Shown here piece by piece: positions 41,337 to 49,568 of a stretch of 64,000 nt of DNA. Below the pieces are notes generated by a model. The model was not told the DNA's origin. It was given only the letters and a program-made list of their open reading frames with translations, and made no database searches. The position numbers were made by a program, and so were the translations under genes. The stretch covers positions 6,686,255 through 6,750,254 of the forward strand of contig NZ_HF570108.1 in the NCBI RefSeq assembly GCF_000297395.2. Reading direction: 5' to 3'. Numbering within the stretch: the stretch's first letter is position 1; the number at the start of each line of letters is the position of its first letter. The stretch is from Micromonospora lupini str. Lupac 08. GTDB taxonomy: Bacteria > Actinomycetota > Actinomycetes > Mycobacteriales > Micromonosporaceae.

Positions 41337-42224
41337 TTACTCGTTCAGGAAGCCGGAGATGCGCTCCCGCAGGTCGGCGCGTTCCGACCAGAGCACCCCC
41401 GGCCGGTCGTACACGTGCAGGGTGGCCTGGGGCAGCGCGGCGGCGAGCTGCTCGGCGACCTCGACCGGGTGCAGGTCGTCGCCCGCGCAGCCGATCACCA
41501 GGGCCGGAGCGGTGACCGCCGCGAGGACCGTCGCGTCCTGCAGCGGCGCCTGCTCCGGAAGCGTGGCCAGGCCGTCGGCCAGACCGTCGCGGAGCAGCTG
41601 GTCGAGCCGCTGCCGCAGGTACGCCCAGCCGGCCGGCGTGTTGCGGACCGCCGCCGGCAGCTCCAGCGAGACGACGTCGGCGACCGCCGAGGCCTCTCCG
41701 CTCTCGACGGCCTCCAGCAGGGCGGTGATGCGGTCGTGGGCGACCGGGCCGCGGGGCTGGTCCAGGACCGCCGGCAGGAAGAACACCAGCTTCTCGAAGC
41801 GTTCCGGGCTCTCGGCCAGCAGGCTGCACAGTGCGCCCGCGCCGAGGCTCGCCCCGAACGCCCGGCTGGCGCCGCCGAGGTCCGCGATGGCCCGCAGGTC
41901 CCGCGCGAGGTCGAGGTAGGTCCACGGGCCGGCCGGGGCCTCCGAGCGGCCGTGACCCCGGAACTGGAAGAACACCCGGCGACCGGTCACCCCACTGCCG
42001 AACGGGCGTGTGGTGGCGATGCCGTTGCCCAGTCCGTGCGCGAACACGGTGACCGGGTCACCGATGCCGGTGACCAGGCGCTCCAACTGCACCCCGTGCG
42101 GGGTGGCGACCAGTTCGGTCTCCGGCTCCGGCAGAGCGGGCCGGCCAGTACGCGGCCCGCCCGGGCCCGGCCCCCAGGTGCGGGGACCACTGTCGGGCGG
42201 AGGCGGCCAGCGAAAACCTCTCAC
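41337..42224 (-). CDS. alpha/beta-fold hydrolase
   Basis: A protein of up to 295 residues. The fold is shown by VFAHGLGNGIATTRPF, FQFRGHGRSEAP, nucleophile elbow AFGASLGAGALC (GASLG) and IGCAGDDLHPVEVAEQL, with the last segment TLHVYDRPGV carrying the His only weakly. The GTG start overlaps the DUF2516 stop (GTGA). The first 36 residues are Pro/Gly/Arg-rich; an internal GTG (VATPHGVQLE) could be the real start. It is transcribed with DUF2516 and possibly the HbhA/XRE genes. Substrate unknown. Confidence 0.82.
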   Translation of the reverse strand: MRGFRWPPPPDSGPRTWGPGPGGPRTGRPALPEPETELVATPHGVQLERLVTGIGDPVTVFAHGLGNGIATTRPFGSGVTGRRVFFQFRGHGRSEAPAGPWTYLDLARDLRAIADLGGASRAFGASLGAGALCSLLAESPERFEKLVFFLPAVLDQPRGPVAHDRITALLEAVESGEASAVADVVSLELPAAVRNTPAGWAYLRQRLDQLLRDGLADGLATLPEQAPLQDATVLAAVTAPALVIGCAGDDLHPVEVAEQLAAALPQATLHVYDRPGVLWSERADLRERISGFLNE

Positions 42225-42535
42225 CAGAACCCTTTGCCGTCACTGAGGTCGCGGAGACCGACCCGGACGTCGAGCAGATAGATGAGCGCGGCGGCGATGC
42301 CGATCAGTCCGAAGAGGCTGATCGGACCGCGGCTGAGCAGGATCAGCACGAGGCAGACCGCCAGGATGGCGATCCAGCCGCCCTTGGGCAGCGTGCCGAT
42401 GGCGGAGAATGCGTCGGAGCGCTGCGTGATGGCGTGCACCAGCGCGACACCCTGGATGATCAGCGCGAAGACGAGCAGGATCAGCTCGATCACGTAACGG
42501 ACTTCGAACGCGAAGATCGGCGCGGCGTTGGCCAT
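42221..42535 (-). CDS. DUF2516 family membrane protein
   Basis: A 104-residue protein with three TM segments (VIELILLVFALIIQGVALVH, GGWIAILAVCLVLILLS, ISLFGLIGIAAALIYLLDVR) and ending in DVRVGLRDLSDGKGFW. This is the actinobacterial DUF2516 family, counterpart of Rv0476, which also lies beside hbhA (Rv0475). The function is unknown. It shares a 4-bp overlap with the hydrolase gene downstream and lies 71 bp from the HbhA-like gene. Confidence 0.9.
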   Translation of the reverse strand: MANAAPIFAFEVRYVIELILLVFALIIQGVALVHAITQRSDAFSAIGTLPKGGWIAILAVCLVLILLSRGPISLFGLIGIAAALIYLLDVRVGLRDLSDGKGFW

Positions 42536-42606
42536 GCCGGCAAGTTTATGTCGACGACCCCGACTACGTCCGACAAGGACGCCGTCGGGATCGTCGACAC
42601 GCCGAA

Positions 42607-43326
42607 CTACTCGGCCGCCGGGCGGGTCCGCTTGGTGGCCCGGGGCAGCTTCGCCGACGGGGTCTCGACCGGCTTGGCGGCCTTCGCCCGGGCGGCCTTC
42701 TTGACGGCGGCCGGCTTGGCCTCGGCGATCTCGGCCACCTCGGCCGGGCTGGGCACCTCCGCCGGGGCCGTCGTCGCGGCCGGGGCCGTCGTCGCCGTCG
42801 TCGCGGCGGGGGCGGCCTGGGTGGCCTCGATGTCGGCGTTGACCGTCTCCGCGGCCTCCAGCACGCCGGCGCCGACGACCCGCTCACCACGGGCCACCAG
42901 CGCGCCGTACGCGGCGAACGCCCGCTCCTGCGCGGCCTGGGCGCCGGCGACCACCACTGCGGCGTTGCGGGTCGCGGCGGCCCGCAGCTTGTCGATGTCG
43001 GCGACCTCACGGAGCTTGGCCAGGTCGGCGACCTCGCGGAGCTTGGCCAGGTCGGCCGACTCGCGCAGCTTGGCCAGGTCCAGCTCGGCCTGCGCGCGAC
43101 CGCGCAGGCTGCCGGCGGTCTCGTTGGCGGTACGCAGCGTCTCGGTGGCCTTCTGGCGCAGCTCGAAGCCGGTCAGCACGGCCCGACCGCCCAGGTCGGC
43201 GACGACCCGGGTGCCGTGCACACCGACGACCGCAGGCAGCTTGCGCAGCTGTTCGAGGGCCAGCTCGGCGGCGCCGGCGGCGGCGTAGATCGGGGCGGGG
43301 ATGCGGTTGGTCTTCGGCTCCGTCAT
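42607..43326 (-). CDS. heparin-binding haemagglutinin (HbhA)-like protein
   Basis: A 239-residue protein with a short hydrophobic N-terminal part (PIYAAAGAAELALEQLRKLP), a long coiled coil (about residues 50-150) including three tandem AKLRE(V/S)AD units, and a C-terminal Lys/Ala/Pro-rich tail (AAVKKAARAKAAKPVE...). This is the layout of mycobacterial HbhA (Rv0475), whose Lys-rich tail binds heparan sulfate and which associates with lipid bodies and the envelope. In a soil actinomycete an adhesin role is unlikely, so a membrane- or lipid-associated role is more plausible. It overlaps the XRE gene by 4 bp. Confidence 0.82.
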   Translation of the reverse strand: MTEPKTNRIPAPIYAAAGAAELALEQLRKLPAVVGVHGTRVVADLGGRAVLTGFELRQKATETLRTANETAGSLRGRAQAELDLAKLRESADLAKLREVADLAKLREVADIDKLRAAATRNAAVVVAGAQAAQERAFAAYGALVARGERVVGAGVLEAAETVNADIEATQAAPAATTATTAPAATTAPAEVPSPAEVAEIAEAKPAAVKKAARAKAAKPVETPSAKLPRATKRTRPAAE

Positions 43327-44015
43327 GACGTCTCCTCCTCGGCCGACTGGGCGGCCTTCTTCTCGGGGGTGCTGGTGCTGCTCTTCGCGGGGTTGCTGGT
43401 GCTGCTCGGGGCGGGGGCGGCGCCCGCCTCGGTGACGGCGACCGACTCGAGCACGGCCTCGGTCGGAGTGCCGCTCGCGGTGGTGGGGCCGGTCGCGGCC
43501 AGGTTGGCCACGTCGGCCGGCTCGTCGGCGACGTCGGTCGGGGTGGTCGCCCCGGTCACTCCGGCGCTGCCGGCGACGTCCGGGCTTCCGGCGGCCGGAC
43601 TTCCGGTGGCTGGGCTCTCGGCGGCCGGGTTCCCGGCGGCCGCGCCCTCGGCGGCGGCCTGGGCCTCGGAGAGCCGGGCGTTCTCCCGGCGGAACGTCTC
43701 GTAGATCTGGCTTAGCGACTGCTTCTGGGCCATCGTGAGGTCGGGGTCCACCGCGATGGCGGCGAGCACGCCGTGGCCCTCCTTGTCGTCGAGCAGCCCG
43801 GCCCGCAGGTACATCGCCGGGGTCGAGACCCGCAGCGCGCTGGCCAGTTGCTGGAGCACCTCGGCGCTGGGCTTGCGCAGCCCGCGCTCGATCTGGCTGA
43901 GGTACGGATTGCTGACCCCCGCCTGCTCGGCGAGCTGCCGCAGCGAGATCTTGGCGTTGCGCCGTAGATCGCGGATGAACCCGCCGACGTCGGGAAGGTC
44001 CTTGGGTGTGGCCAT
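43323..44015 (-). CDS. XRE-family transcriptional regulator (Rv0474-like)
   Basis: A 230-residue protein with an N-terminal XRE HTH (GGFIRDLRRNAKISLRQLAE, QAGVSNPYLSQIERGLRKPS, residues about 10-65), a helical region (LTMAQKQSLSQIYETFRREN) and a low-complexity Ala/Ser/Pro/Thr tail that includes repeated ESPATGSPAAGSP units. The gene is upstream of and overlaps the HbhA-like gene, as Rv0474-Rv0475 in M. tuberculosis. ATG 44015 is preferred. A palindrome centred at 44056 upstream suggests autoregulation. Confidence 0.88.
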   Translation of the reverse strand: MATPKDLPDVGGFIRDLRRNAKISLRQLAEQAGVSNPYLSQIERGLRKPSAEVLQQLASALRVSTPAMYLRAGLLDDKEGHGVLAAIAVDPDLTMAQKQSLSQIYETFRRENARLSEAQAAAEGAAAGNPAAESPATGSPAAGSPDVAGSAGVTGATTPTDVADEPADVANLAATGPTTASGTPTEAVLESVAVTEAGAAPAPSSTSNPAKSSTSTPEKKAAQSAEEETS

Positions 44016-44047
44016 GGACCCGACGCTAGTGCGGCCTGCTAGCTCCT

Positions 44048-44064
44048 GCAAGCAAAATGCTTGC
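44048..44064. promoter_or_regulatory. palindrome between the divergent XRE and hydrolase genes
   Basis: GCAAGCA-AAA-TGCTTGC is a perfect dyad 32 bp upstream of the XRE start. Related half-sites (CTTGC, GCTAGC) flank it at 44037-44043 and 44071-44077. It is the best candidate operator for the XRE protein and could affect the divergent hydrolase gene too. Confidence 0.65.
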
Positions 44065-44127
44065 CAGAGTTAGCAAGGTCTCAGCATCCCGTTTGCGCGT
44101 CGCTCGGCGGATCCGTACGGTCCGTTG

Positions 44128-44925
44128 GTGCACAAGATCACAGTCAACGGAGCACTTCTCGCGTACGACGAGGCCGGCAGCGGTTCACCCGTCGTGCTGC
44201 TGCACGCCGGCATCGCGGACCGGCGGATGTGGCGGGGTGTCGTGCCCGCGCTCGCCGCCCGGCACCGGGTGATCGTTCCGGACCTGCGCGGGTACGGAGA
44301 CTCCGAGCTGCCCCCGACGCCGTTCGCGCACCACGACGACGTGGCCGGCCTGCTGGACGCCCTCGACCTGCCCCGGGCCGCGCTCGTCGGCTGCTCCTTC
44401 GGCGGGTCGGTCGCCGTCGACACCGCGCTCGCGCATCCGGACCGGGTGAGCGCGCTCGCCCTCTTCGACACGGCGATCTCCGGCAACGAGTGGTCCGACG
44501 AGGCCAACGACCTCTGGGACGACCTGGTCGGCGAGGTCGACCCGGACGACTTCGTCGCCGGCGCTGCCGGCGAGGTGCGGTTCTGGGTGGTCGGGCCGGG
44601 CCGCGAGCCCGCCGACGTCGACCCCGGGCTGCTGGCGTTCGCGCAGGAGATGGACCAGCGCGCCCTGGCCGCAGAACTGGCGCTGGGCGCGGTGGAGGTG
44701 GGCGAGCTGACTCCTCCGGCGATCGGCCGCCTCGGCGAGCTGCGGGTGCCGGTCCTGGTCACCGCCGGCGCCGCCGACGTACCGGACATCAGCCGGCTCG
44801 CCGACCGGATCGCCGCCGAGGCTCCCCACGCGACACGGCTGCCCGACGTGCCGGACGCCGCGCACCTGCTGCCGCTGGAACGCCCCGAAGCGGTCGCCGC
44901 CGCCCTGCTCGACTTCCTGCGCTGA
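44128..44925 (+). CDS. alpha/beta-fold hydrolase
   Basis: A 265-residue alpha/beta hydrolase: VVLLHAGIADRRMWRGVVPA (oxyanion region), VPDLRGYGDSELPP, nucleophile ALVGCSFGGSVAVD (GCSFGG), and DVPDAAHLLPLERPEAV (His). The acid is probably Asp in ITAGAADVPD-like segment LVTAGAADVPDI. GTG 44128 follows a TTG in frame; no ribosome-binding site is clear, so it may be leaderless. It is divergent from the XRE gene. The substrate is unknown. Confidence 0.85.
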   Translation: MHKITVNGALLAYDEAGSGSPVVLLHAGIADRRMWRGVVPALAARHRVIVPDLRGYGDSELPPTPFAHHDDVAGLLDALDLPRAALVGCSFGGSVAVDTALAHPDRVSALALFDTAISGNEWSDEANDLWDDLVGEVDPDDFVAGAAGEVRFWVVGPGREPADVDPGLLAFAQEMDQRALAAELALGAVEVGELTPPAIGRLGELRVPVLVTAGAADVPDISRLADRIAAEAPHATRLPDVPDAAHLLPLERPEAVAAALLDFLR

Positions 44926-45029
44926 CCCGAGGACGCTCCGCACGCTGTTCGCCGAGGCGATCGAGCCGGCGGCGGCGTATTGGCACCGCGCCCTTCGCAC
45001 CTGCCCGCCGGCTAGCTGCCGCCCCTGAG

Positions 45030-45075
45030 AGCGCTATACCTCACAGTCATGAATATGCCTGTGAGGTATAGCGCT
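45030..45075. repeat. 46-bp long palindrome with 17-bp perfect arms and AT-rich centre
   Basis: AGCGCTATACCTCACAG (45030-45046) and CTGTGAGGTATAGCGCT (45059-45075) are exactly complementary around TCATGAATATGC. It sits between convergent genes (stops at 44925 and 45175) in a 249-bp gap with no gene. There is no U-run, so it does not look like a normal terminator. It may be a dispersed intergenic repeat, a protein-binding site or a mobile-element relic. Confidence 0.75.
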
Positions 45076-45174
45076 TGATAAGTCATCGGCCGCCGGCTCG
45101 ACCTGGCAGCCCGAGCGCCTCACCGGCCGAACGGCTCGCAGGCCAAGCGGGCAGCGGACCCGCTGGCCGACGGG

Positions 45175-46134
45175 TCACCAGAGCGGGCGGACCGCCCCGA
45201 CCGGAAGGCCACCGCCGAACAGCGGCACCTCGGCGTACTCGGTCAGCACCGGCGCGTCCACGCCGAGCCGGCGCAGCGCGGAGACCAGCACCGGCATCCG
45301 CGCCCGGTCGGCCCCATCGTCGATCTTCAGGGCCACCGCGCCGACGCCCGGCAGTCCCACCGCGAACACGCCCTCGGCGCCGACCTTGGCCAGCAGGCCC
45401 GGAACACCGCGCATCAGCCGGGTGTCGTCGGCCTGGGTGCCACCGACGATCTCCGGGTGGGCGCGCATCGCGTCGGCCACCGCGCGCGGCGCCGAGCCGG
45501 GCTCGGCGTCGACCAGGCGGAGGTACGCCCCGGCCAGGCCGGTAAGCGACACCGCGAGCACCGGAGCGCCGCAGCCGTCCACACCCACCGCCGCGGCCCG
45601 CTCGCCGGTGAACTCCTCGATGGCGGCCCGCAATCCCTGCTGCAACGGATGCTCCGGCCGCCAGTAGCCGTCCCGCGGCCACCCGGCGGCCTCGCAGGTC
45701 AGCAGCATTCCGCTGTGCTTGCCGGAGCAGTTCATCTGCACCCGACTCGGCCCGCCCCCGGCCCGCAGCACCGCCTCCCGGGCCGCCGCGCCCGCCGGCA
45801 GGTCGGGCGGGCAGTGCAGCGCCGAGGCGTCCAGCCCGGCCCGCTCGAGGAGCGCGCCGACCCGGACCAGGTGGAAGTCCTCCCCCGCGTGGCTCGCCGA
45901 GACCAACGCCAGGTCGGCCGGGTCGGTGAGGGTCAGGCCGGCGCGGAGCATCCCGATCGCCTGCATCGGCTTGCTGGCCGAGCGCGGAAAGATCGGCGCG
46001 GTCACGTCCCCGGCGGTCGCCAGCGGCTCCCCGGTGGCGCCCAGCACCACCACCGAGCCGCGGTGGCCGCCCTCCACGAACCCGGACCGGACCACCTCGG
46101 CGAGCGGCACGCCACCCTCGTACGTCTTCGTCAC
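45175..46134 (-). CDS. L-asparaginase II family protein (PF06089 type)
   Basis: A 319-residue protein of the asparaginase-II/AnsA-like family typified by LAEVVRSGFVEGGHRGSVVV, FPRSASKPMQAIGML (Ser-Lys catalytic region), SASHAGEDFHLVRV, NCSGKHSGMLLTCEAAGWP and GVDGCGAPVLAVSL. The family is related to serine beta-lactamase/rhizobial asparaginases and hydrolyses asparagine to aspartate. The family is distinct from E. coli AnsB. No signal peptide is visible, so it is cytoplasmic. It is on the same strand as the BKACE gene, 94 bp downstream of it. Confidence 0.9.
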   Translation of the reverse strand: MTKTYEGGVPLAEVVRSGFVEGGHRGSVVVLGATGEPLATAGDVTAPIFPRSASKPMQAIGMLRAGLTLTDPADLALVSASHAGEDFHLVRVGALLERAGLDASALHCPPDLPAGAAAREAVLRAGGGPSRVQMNCSGKHSGMLLTCEAAGWPRDGYWRPEHPLQQGLRAAIEEFTGERAAAVGVDGCGAPVLAVSLTGLAGAYLRLVDAEPGSAPRAVADAMRAHPEIVGGTQADDTRLMRGVPGLLAKVGAEGVFAVGLPGVGAVALKIDDGADRARMPVLVSALRRLGVDAPVLTEYAEVPLFGGGLPVGAVRPLW

Positions 46135-46228
46135 GCGCTGGACGGTACCGACGGCCCGGGGGTGCCCGGCGGCGGGGTGACCAGGGGGTCCACCGCACGG
46201 GTGACAGGAGCGCGGAACCGACCCGGCC

Positions 46229-47056
46229 TTACAGCCCGAGCAGCTCGCGGGCCTCGGTGGTGGTCAGCGGCGGTCGCTGGGCGAGTTGGGCGAAACCGAC
46301 CGCGCGGGCGACCAACTGCATGTTGGACTCGACCGGACGACCCTTGGCGTACGTCACCGTGTCCTCCATGCCGACCCGCAGGTGCCCGCCTGTCGACAGG
46401 GAGGCCAGCAGCACCGGGATCGTGCTGCGGCCGATGCCGGTGGCCGAGAAGGTGGTGCCCGCGGGCAGGTCCGCAAGCATCCGGTGGGCGGCGACGAGCG
46501 TCTCGGTGGTGCCCGGCATGCCGCCCGGCACCCCCATCACGAAGTCGACGTGCACGTGACCGCCGGCCGGCAGGCCGTATTTGCCCAGCAGCCGCTGCAA
46601 CGCGGACAGGTGGCCGAGGTCGAAGATCTCGTACTCCGGCACGATGCCGCGTTCCTGCATCCGGGTGTGCAGGTCGACGATGAACTCCCAGCGGTTGAGG
46701 AAGACGTCGTCGCCGAAGTTGACAGTGCCCATCGTGCAGGAGGCCATGTCCGGACCCGCGTCGAGCACGGCGAGCCGGGACGCCTCCGGGTCGGTCACCG
46801 CGCCGCCGGAGGAGAGCTGCACGATCAGGTCGGTGCTCTCCCGCAGTGCCGCCACCGTCTCGGCCAGCCGGGCCGGGTCGAGGGTCGGCCGCGCCGCGTC
46901 GTCGCGGATGTGGACGTGGATCACGGCGGCGCCGAGCGCCTCGCACTCCTTGGCGGTGAGCAGCAGCTCGTCCAGGGTCACCGGCAGCGCCGGCACCTCC
47001 GCCTTGGCCGACTCCGCGCCGGTCGGGGCCACCGTGATCAACGTCCCTGTCGTCAT
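46229..47056 (-). CDS. 3-keto-5-aminohexanoate cleavage enzyme-family protein (BKACE)
   Basis: A 275-residue TIM-barrel beta-keto acid cleavage enzyme. Zinc-site residues are in AAVIHVHIRDD and GHVHVDFVMGVPGGMPGT, with Glu in HLRVGMEDTVTYAKGRP. BKACE enzymes condense a beta-keto acid with acetyl-CoA to give acetoacetate and a CoA ester. The substrate of this member is unknown; the lysine-fermentation reaction is unlikely in an aerobic actinomycete. ATG 47056 gives the family N-terminus MTTGTLITVAPTGAESAKAE. It lies 23 bp downstream of the YgfZ gene and is probably co-transcribed. Confidence 0.88.
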   Translation of the reverse strand: MTTGTLITVAPTGAESAKAEVPALPVTLDELLLTAKECEALGAAVIHVHIRDDAARPTLDPARLAETVAALRESTDLIVQLSSGGAVTDPEASRLAVLDAGPDMASCTMGTVNFGDDVFLNRWEFIVDLHTRMQERGIVPEYEIFDLGHLSALQRLLGKYGLPAGGHVHVDFVMGVPGGMPGTTETLVAAHRMLADLPAGTTFSATGIGRSTIPVLLASLSTGGHLRVGMEDTVTYAKGRPVESNMQLVARAVGFAQLAQRPPLTTTEARELLGL

Positions 47057-47079
47057 GCCGGCGATCCTAGACGCCACGC

Positions 47080-48192
47080 TCAGGACGGGTCGATCGCCGC
47101 CGCGGTCTCGCCGATCAGCAGCGCGGCGTCGTCCGGGACGTTCCGCTTCAGGACCGCGAGGGCGACCTGACCCAGTTCGTGGTGCAGCACGGCGGTGCCC
47201 ACGAAGCCCACCGCCCGGCCGTCGAGGGTCACCGGCGTACCGGCGGCCGGCGGCTGGTCGGTGGTCACCCCGTCCAGGTGCAGCAGTACGAGGCGACGCG
47301 GCGGACGGCCCATGTTGTGCACGCGGGCCACCGTCTCCTGACCCCGGTAACAGCCCTTGTCCAGGTGCACCGCCGGGCCGATGAGGTCCACCTCGGCCGG
47401 GATGGTGCGGTGGTCGGTGTCCACCCCGACCCGGGGCTGTCGGGCGGCGACCCGGATCGCCTCGTACGCCCAGAGGCCGGCGACCGGAACGCCCGCGCCG
47501 CGCAGCTCCGCCACCACCTGCTCCATCGCCGAGCGGGGCACCAGCAGGTCTACCCCGAGGACGCCGCGTCGCGCCCAGCCGCCCATCGGCAGCGGCCGGA
47601 CGTCGTACCGGATGCCCGCTCGGGGCGGCACGGCCCCGGCGGCGAACTTCGGACCTGGCACCGGGACCAGGTCCGGTGCGGCCAGCCCGGTCACGCCGAG
47701 CGTGCCCAGCGCTTCCGTCGCCGCCGGCCCGACCAGCGACAACAGCGCCCGCTCGGCGGTCGCGTCGCGCGGCTCGACCTTGCTGAAGAACCGCATCTTC
47801 TCCAGGTACGACAGCAGACCCTCGGTCGCCCCCGGCTCGGTGTCCAGCCAGGTGGTCTCGCCGTCCTCGGCGACCAGGGCGTGCTGCTCGACGTGCCCGT
47901 GCGGGGACAGCACGAGCAGCTCGGTGCCCTCGCCGGCGGCAAGCGTCGACAGGTGCTGCGAGGTGATCGTGTGCAGCCAGCCGGCGCGTTCCTCGCCGGG
48001 CACCGCGATGATCCCCCGGTGCGACCGGTCGACCAGACCGACCTCGGTGTCCAGGGTGCGCTGCTCCCGCAGCGGGTCGCCGTAGTGCGCGGCCACCCCC
48101 CGCACCCCGGCCGCGACGTGCGCCGGGTCCGGCTGGTCGCGGCTGGCCTCGTCGATGCTCTCGACGGCCACCGCGCCCGCGATGTCGATCAT
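47080..48192 (-). CDS. ygfZ: YgfZ/GcvT-like folate-binding protein
   Basis: A 370-residue folate-binding protein of the COG0354 family. The diagnostic motif KGCYRGQETVAR is present with its conserved Cys, together with VGLVDRSHRGIIAVPGEERA and GRAVGFVGTAVLHHELGQVALA. YgfZ supports assembly or repair of certain iron-sulfur clusters with tetrahydrofolate. The ATG overlaps the stop of the Fur gene (ATGA), so the Fur regulator and this Fe-S factor are translationally coupled, which makes biological sense for metal homeostasis. Confidence 0.93.
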   Translation of the reverse strand: MIDIAGAVAVESIDEASRDQPDPAHVAAGVRGVAAHYGDPLREQRTLDTEVGLVDRSHRGIIAVPGEERAGWLHTITSQHLSTLAAGEGTELLVLSPHGHVEQHALVAEDGETTWLDTEPGATEGLLSYLEKMRFFSKVEPRDATAERALLSLVGPAATEALGTLGVTGLAAPDLVPVPGPKFAAGAVPPRAGIRYDVRPLPMGGWARRGVLGVDLLVPRSAMEQVVAELRGAGVPVAGLWAYEAIRVAARQPRVGVDTDHRTIPAEVDLIGPAVHLDKGCYRGQETVARVHNMGRPPRRLVLLHLDGVTTDQPPAAGTPVTLDGRAVGFVGTAVLHHELGQVALAVLKRNVPDDAALLIGETAAAIDPS

Positions 48193-48617
48193 TTGTGATC
48201 CCCGTTCTCGCAGCGGTCGCAGACGCCGAAGAGTGACACGTGCCCGATGTCCACCCGGAAACCCCGCTGCGCGGCCAACTGGTCGGCGAGCGGGCGCAGC
48301 AGCTCCGGATCGATCTCGTCGATCGCGCCGCACTCCCGGCAGACCAGGTGGACGTGTTGGTGCTCACCCGCCGCGTGGTAGGTCGGCGAACCGTGCGAGA
48401 GGTGGGTGTGGGTCACCAGGCCGAGCCGTTCCAGCAGCTCCAGCGTGCGGTAGATGGTGGTGATGTTGACGCCGGCGGCGACCTCCCGGACAGCGGTGTG
48501 CACCTGCTCCGGGGTGGCGTGGCCCAGATCGAGCACAGCCTGGAGGACGAGCTGTCGCTGGGCCGTCAGCCGCAGCCCACGGGCCCGGAGCATTTCCGCG
48601 AGGGAGGATTCGGACAC
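48189..48617 (-). CDS. Fur-family metalloregulator
   Basis: A 142-residue Fur/Zur/Per-type repressor with winged helix LRARGLRLTAQRQLVLQAVL, ITTIYRTLELLERLGLVTHT, metal-binding HQHVHLVCRECGAIDEID and a C-terminal GVCDRCENGDHK. The two CxxC pairs form the structural zinc site. The metal sensed cannot be told; the MSESSLAEMLRARG start and the coupling to ygfZ resemble actinobacterial Fur/Zur paralogues. It is divergent from pabC across 68 bp. Confidence 0.92.
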   Translation of the reverse strand: MSESSLAEMLRARGLRLTAQRQLVLQAVLDLGHATPEQVHTAVREVAAGVNITTIYRTLELLERLGLVTHTHLSHGSPTYHAAGEHQHVHLVCRECGAIDEIDPELLRPLADQLAAQRGFRVDIGHVSLFGVCDRCENGDHK

Positions 48618-48685
48618 CGTCCGATCATAGTTCGGCGGCCGGGGTCGCCTCCGCCACGCGACGGCCGTCGCTACCCTCGACCCTC

Positions 48686-49565
48686 ATGGCGACGTCCTTC
48701 AGCGGGCCGGACCCGGCCGGCCCGACCGCGCGGATCGCCGTGCTCGGGCACGGTCCGGTCCCGGCGGCCGAGCCGGTGGTACGCGGCGACGACCGTGGCG
48801 TCCTGCACGGCGACGGGCTCTTCGAGAGCATGCACCTGCGCCAGGGCCGGCCGTGGCTGCGCGACGAGCACCTGGCCCGGCTGGCCGCGTCGGCCGCAGC
48901 CATCGAGTTGCCACTGCCCGACGCCGCCGCGCTCACCGACCTGCTCGACGCGGTCCGCACCGACTGGCCGGAGCGGGTCGAGGGGGCGCTGCGCCTGGTC
49001 TGCACCCGCGGCCCGGAGGGCGGCGCACCGACGGTCTACGCCACGCTTAGCGAGGTGCCGGCGGCGGCGCGAAGGGCGCGACGGGACGGGATCAGCGTGG
49101 CGACCCTGCCGCTGGGGGTGCCCGCCACCGCCCGCGCCGAGTTGACCTGGCTGCCCACCGGGATCAAGTCCACCTCGTACGCCGTCAACAGCGCCGCCCG
49201 CCGCTGGGCGCGTGGCAACGGGGTGGACGACGTGCTCTGGGTCTCCTCGGACGGGTACGCCCTGGAGGGGCCCACGGCCAACGTGGTGTGGCTCACCCGG
49301 GACACGCTCCGTACGGTGCCGGCCGTCAGCACCGGCATCCTGCCCGGCACGACCGTCGCCTGGCTGCTCGCCCACGCCGACGAGCTGGGCCTGGGCGCCG
49401 CCGAGCGGATGGTCACCCCGGCCGAGCTGCACGACGCCGGACGGGGTGTGGTTCGCGTCGTCGGTGCGCGGGCTCACCGAGGTGCACACGCTTGACGGGG
49501 TGCGCCGGGACCGCTGCCCGCGCACCCCGGCCCTCCAGGCGCTGCTGGGTTTCCCCGCCGGCTGA
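48686..49565 (+). pseudogene. pabC: aminodeoxychorismate lyase PabC, interrupted by a +1 frameshift near 49439
   Basis: A PLP class IV aminotransferase-fold lyase making 4-aminobenzoate for folate. The first frame (48686-49495) has GVLHGDGLFESMHLRQG, the PLP lysine Lys161 in PTGIKSTSYAVNSAARRWA, and SSDGYALEGPTANVVWL, but after AELHDA it reads nonsense (GRGVVRVVGARAH). In the +1 frame from about 49440 to the stop at 49565 the expected ending follows: DGVWFASSVRGLTEVHTLDG...TPALQALLGF. One extra G in GCCGGACGGG (49436-49445) explains this. Restored length is 292 residues. It may be a sequencing error or a real mutation. The neighbour nitrobindin gene and the order match Rv0812-Rv0813c. Confidence 0.88.
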
Positions 49566-49568
49566 GTG

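Noticed and set aside
47057..48367. Long N-terminal extension in frame with the BKACE gene
   Set aside because: It lies within the YgfZ gene on the same strand in another frame and is Arg/Gly-rich without homology; the family N-terminus begins at 47056.
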